From: Glycine soja
Lineage: Eukaryota > Streptophyta > Magnoliopsida > Fabales > Fabaceae
Direction of reading: 5' to 3'
Assembly (NCBI RefSeq): GCF_004193775.1
Contig: NC_041009.1
Span: 44,261,534-44,325,533, forward strand
DNA length: 64,000 nt
This document shows positions 60,026 to 64,000 of this stretch, piece after piece (positions within the stretch are counted from its first letter, which is position 1; every line of letters begins with the position of its first letter). The position numbers were made by a program, and so were the translations under genes. The notes under the pieces are model-generated. The model saw only the letters and a program-made list of their open reading frames with translations. It made no database searches and was not told the origin of the DNA.

Positions 60026-61123
60026 AGTCGGTTCTTCTTGTCCTGATCTTTCACACCCAGAAGATCCACTTGTTTCCCACTCTTACTTTGTCAATGAAAG
60101 GTGGTAACTTGCTGCTTCTGAATTTTGCATTGTGCTTTTGAATATTAGGTTCTATTTTTTTTTTGTTGGGGTTGTCATTGACTATGTAGTTCACTGTGGC
60201 TTGACGGTGGAGGTTTTCCTTTGTTATGGAATTGTCATTGAGGTTGTCACTGTGTTGATTTAGTGCTGAGGAGGAATTCTTGTGGTTTCCTGATTGTGAT
60301 CCTTCATATTCACTTTGTTTGAACTTGGAGTAGTTATTTTCTGTTTTTTGTTTTCAATTATTGGAGAATGTTTCAGGAATGGGTGAAATTTTGCAGCTTT
60401 AGTAGTGGGTTTGTTTGTTGCTAGTTTCCGCCTCTTTTGCATTTTAACTCCGTAGAGGAAAGGTGGTTTCTTTAGCATGTGTGAATTTGGTTAAAGATTA
60501 ACTTATTTTGTTCATTTGTTGTGATCCCGTCAGCTATTTGTTGTTTATTTTTGGTGTAATTGGGTGTTAAGATTTGATATATCTGTTTGGAGATTTTCTT
60601 AGCAGATGCAATGCATTTAGTTTAACAATTTAGATTTTTTTTTAAAGAAAACAATTTAGGTTATCTTTCTCTGTAAGTACTTATAGCAGAAAAAAAATAA
60701 GAAGGTAAAAATGCATTGAACTTCTCCATCAAGCTAAAATCAACTTATGCAACTTAGTTTTGGGATAAGTTAAATGAGAACTTTTATAAAAGTTTAATGC
60801 ATAAGTTGATTTTTTAGCTTATGATATAAGCTTAATTTATCTTTCCTTCTTATGTTTTGCTCTTGTAAGTGCTTCCGGAGAAGTTTATCCAAACATAGCC
60901 TTAGAACATTTTCGGTCTATCATTCTATCATGAGAATCTTATTTGAACTCATTATTTAGACTTTTCCATAAACTATTTTTCTGTCTGTGGAATAAGATGT
61001 ATCAATGGATACCTACTTGTTTCTTGTGTCCATTTTCAGAAGCAGATATATTTTTGTTTCTCTATGTTTATGGGAAGAAGATATGAATTTCACATGATTA
61101 TTTTCCCCTTTTGTACAAGCTAG
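60010..61123 (+). promoter_or_regulatory. MAP65-like gene leader exon and 5'-UTR intron
   Basis: A leader of about 90 nt ends in GAAAG at 60100, followed by a GT donor. An acceptor AG lies at 61122-61123, 17 nt before the ATG. The implied intron of about 1.0 kb contains no other feature. Confidence 0.5.
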
Positions 61124-61140
61124 GTTGTGGGTGGAGTTCA

Positions 61141-64000
61141 ATGGCGGTGACAAATTCTGAAAATCGTCTTCTTGATGGAAACACCTGTGGTTCATTGTTA
61201 GAAAAGCTGCAGGTAACTCTACAATGCTTTTCATTTGTGTTACTGTAGTGTGCATGGTCTACAAAAAGTGAGGGTATTTTTATTTGTTGCAGGAAATATT
61301 GGATGGGGTTGGTGAGAATAATGACCAGCAAGATAAGATGATCCTTCATATAGAGCAAGAGTTTGGATGTGTACAAAAGAAATGTTGAGCAGGCTTCTAA
61401 GTCAAGGGCACTGCTACTTCAATCCTTGTCAGATGCTAAGCTTGAGCTCTCTAGTCTTTTATTGGCTCTTGGTGAAAACAGCTTCATGGGAATGGTTAGT
61501 AACTAATTATATATGTCTTGAATTTTGTTACTACCAACAATTGCTTGTTAGAGTACAAGTGTGAGGTGAAGTCTCACATTGGTTAGAATTTTGTTACTAC
61601 CAGCAGGTGCAGATGACTTTCTGATGTTTACAAACTCATGTTCTGTAACAGCCGTAACTGTTAATAAATAAATAATACAGTAATAAGTTAATAAATAAAT
61701 AAATAAATAAGTAAAAAAAAATAATATAATTAGGTCATAAATCTCCACTATATAAACCAAATGTTAACCTAGAGCAGCTTTTACAAAACACTTCTGTCCC
61801 TTTTTCTTTTCTGACGCACAAGAACCCTAACAGAGCAACCAGAGGAGGAGCTCTAGAAAGCACTAGAGACGCCACCATTGCTAACAGAGAACATTTAAGC
61901 GACTACCTCGAGATAAGGGATGAGTTACTCACGCTTGGGAATTAGAATGAACATGTGTAGGGATCCCTAGAGGGTCAATTTTTGGGTTATTTTGGGGTGT
62001 TTATGAATTTAATTATGTTTTCATGTTTAATCGCGGATTGAGTGTGTTTGATGAACCAATTGGTGTTCTGTTGCGAGTTTGTTGTAGAATTGATGTGTTC
62101 CTGTGTTAGGTGTGTACCTTAGGAATTAGAATTTCTTATAATTAGCATAAAAATTGTGTGGTGATGATTTTGTTTATACCAGATATGTTGACCTTTCAAT
62201 CTTGTTCTTTTTATTTTTTTTCACACCGCAGTGTATACGTGTACATATATATTGATACTGTTTTTTTTTTACAAACTTTATATTTTATTTCACGTGAGTG
62301 ATTTCTCGTCATGAAATTATTGTGATTATTTTATATTAATATATATTTAATACTTTTTATATGTTATATATATATATATAATATGTACGTTTACGTTTAC
62401 GTTAATATATATTTTGTTATATATATATATGTTGTTATATATAATATACTTATATATATATTTTATGTGTATTTTATAGTTATTTGTTTATAAGCCTTGA
62501 AGTTAAATATTGTATGTTATTATTATTATGATACATTCTTATTTAATTGTTGAGTATATTTTGTAATTAGTTAAAGTGTGAAATGTTAAACTTTAGACAT
62601 GAAATATGGTTGTGAATGAGTGTGTGATTGATATTTGTAGTGATATTACTTGTCATGTGAGTTATGAGTTATACAGTAACCCGACCAGTGTTTACCTTGA
62701 GAGAACTTTTATGCGCAGTATTAAAAAAAATTGTAGGATTCCTAGTTAGGATCCTGAAGGGTTAAACTATAGCGCAATTTGTTAAATATGTTTGAAATAT
62801 AAGAGTGAGGTCGTGGGTATTATATAACTCATAAACAGTGTCTGCGTGTAAAAAAAATATTTTAGGGGTTGGACCTGAATCAGGAAGGTGAGACCCAAAC
62901 TGATTCTTCGGAATCTAGGCCTTGGGGGTAAAGATACTCGGTTTGAGTGCTCCTTTAAGCCCATGTTGATCCCATGTGGTTGGGGCATTCTCGCAAAACA
63001 GAGTAACCCTGACTGGTCACCTTATGATGTTACTTAGTGAGAGTGACCGAGTATACCCATTGTGTGGTGTACTTTGTCATGTACTCCTAAGCGCCTCAGT
63101 GTTGTTTTTCACTGACATGGTACCACATTGCATATAGGCTTGAGTCTTAGTATAATTGTTGCATAACGCTTGTGTTTGAATTTCATTGAGTTAACATTTG
63201 TGGTTGATGTTATTTTATGGAGTGTATAAACTTGAATGGGTGTGAATAATGTGTGCGATTTTGTGCAGTAATGTTATTTATATAAATTCAACTTTAAGTA
63301 TTATATGTTTCACATGCTCTAATGTTTTATTATATATGAATGTGATAACTCACTCCCGGTGTGTGTTTGTGTTTGGGCTGATTGCCACTTTGTTTCAGGT
63401 GAGCCTTCATATGATGAGTCACGTGCTAGAGATGGAGAGACTTAGTCTATGATAGGGATATGCTCTGATAAGTGTGACATTGAGACATAGGATTTTACTT
63501 CGCATATTATGATTTTCACATGTTATGATTTACTGAAGGATATAATTGTGTTATACTTTTCTACTTTAGTTTCTTTTTATTATTTATTTAGAGTGGACGA
63601 CCTTGTTTTGAGCCGAGATAATCTTACTTTTTATTAAAAAAAATTCTATTATGTTTTCACGTGGATGTGAACCTTTATCCTTTTGAATTGATTTAAATTA
63701 AATGTGTTTAAAAAGAAAAATTATTAATTAATTTTGCATGTTTTTTTTCCCTTCTTTTATTATTATGTGTTTATAATCTTTTAAATAAATTTTGTATGAT
63801 TTATTTAATTAGTTAGTTATAATTGTAAGGGTAGAGGGTGTCACATGTTCCACAAATGATGCCTACTGATTTTTCTTGTTTTATGTTATGAAGGCTGAAG
63901 TGGAAGTTGAAAGGCTTCATCAGCAGAAAGCGAACAGGATGAAAGAAATTGCTTTTAAGAAGCAAGACGAGCTTGAAAAGATATATGCCCATGCGTATGT
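61141..64000 (+). pseudogene. MAP65-like microtubule-associated protein gene, damaged and truncated by the window edge
   Basis: Exon 1 is 61141-61212 (MAVTNSENRLLDGNTCGSLL, EKLQ). Exon 2 is 61293-61494 (EILDGVGENNDQQDKMILHI, EQE, then in a shifted frame LDVYKRNVEQASKSRALLLQ, SLSDAKLELSSLLLALGE). The frame breaks near 61362: 'gagcaagagtttggatgtg' lacks 2 nt relative to the family's EQECLDVYKR, so translation stops at 61386. Exon 2 is 202 nt instead of the expected 204. The next recognisable exon, 63894 onward, encodes AEVEVERLHQQKANRMKEIA, which in MAP65-1-type proteins lies far downstream. The exons between, carrying the central spectrin-like part, are absent. A solo LTR occupies the shortened intron. 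MAP65 proteins bundle antiparallel microtubules in cortical arrays and the phragmoplast. This copy is probably non-functional. Confidence 0.8.
61644..63845 (+). mobile_element. Solo LTR of an LTR retrotransposon, 2.2 kb
   Basis: It starts TGTAACAGCC at 61644 and ends GGGTGTCACA at 63845. These ends are imperfect inverted repeats of each other (TGTGACACCC when reversed). The 5-bp target duplication TGTTC flanks it at 61639-61643 and 63846-63850. No gag, pol or second LTR lies inside, so this is a solo LTR left by recombination between two LTRs. A TATA-like 'tatataaa' at 61749-61756, about 105 bp into the element, suggests the plus orientation. The interior is non-coding with TA-rich microsatellite stretches (about 62340-62470). 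The length suits large Gypsy-type plant elements, but the family is not established. Confidence 0.85.

Noticed and set aside
1..64000. CRISPR arrays, operons, prophage or other bacterial-type systems
   Set aside because: No regularly spaced repeats, no compact gene clusters; the window is clearly plant nuclear DNA.

Overview
This is a nuclear chromosome segment of a flowering plant, probably a legume such as soybean or a close relative. The intergenic DNA is AT-rich and full of microsatellites. Genes have short exons with GT-AG introns, and the proteins (nepenthesin-type aspartic protease, nsLTP, SEC13, GrpE, SWIB, MAP65, DUF3537) read like dicot orthologues. The species is an inference; I could not run a search.

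Layout. Positions 1-17,475 hold a tandem segmental duplication, unit A (about 1-11,960) and unit B (about 12,245-17,475). Each unit has the same upstream flank, one aspartic-protease gene and the same downstream transposase remnant. Gene A (7840-10517) is open over three exons. Gene B (14097-16560) has several frameshifts. Unit A also carries a 5.0-kb insertion at 542-5562 with Helitron-like ends. It contains a broken receptor-kinase fragment and a triplicated exon-like block, and unit B shows the corresponding unoccupied site. At 18,997-20,180 lie a type-I-like lipid-transfer-protein gene and the tail of a second, broken copy. A tRNA-derived SINE with an 18-bp target duplication is at 21,459-21,662.

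The gene-bearing part follows. A four-exon DUF3537 seven-helix membrane protein is at 24,725-30,199 (+). SEC13 is at 32,134-33,039 (-). A LINE remnant covers 34,862-36,125 (-). A two-exon SWIB-domain gene is at 37,611-38,878 (-). A fragment of an EHD-type dynamin-like ATPase is at 43,122-43,520 (-). A six-exon mitochondrial GrpE gene is at 46,279-48,972 (+). A three-exon conserved plant gene of unknown function is at 51,348-53,666 (-). After a gene-free AT-rich stretch, a long inverted repeat (58,845-60,025) abuts a MAP65-like gene that runs off the right edge. That gene has a 2-nt frameshift, lacks several internal exons, and carries a 2.2-kb solo LTR with a 5-bp target duplication.

The intact genes are ordinary single plant genes and do not form an operon or pathway cluster. 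I found no CRISPR array, no phage-like module and no clearly new multi-gene system. The most unusual items are the gene-fragment-carrying Helitron with its empty-site control, the DUF3537 protein (a plant relative of insect gustatory receptors), and the damaged MAP65 locus.
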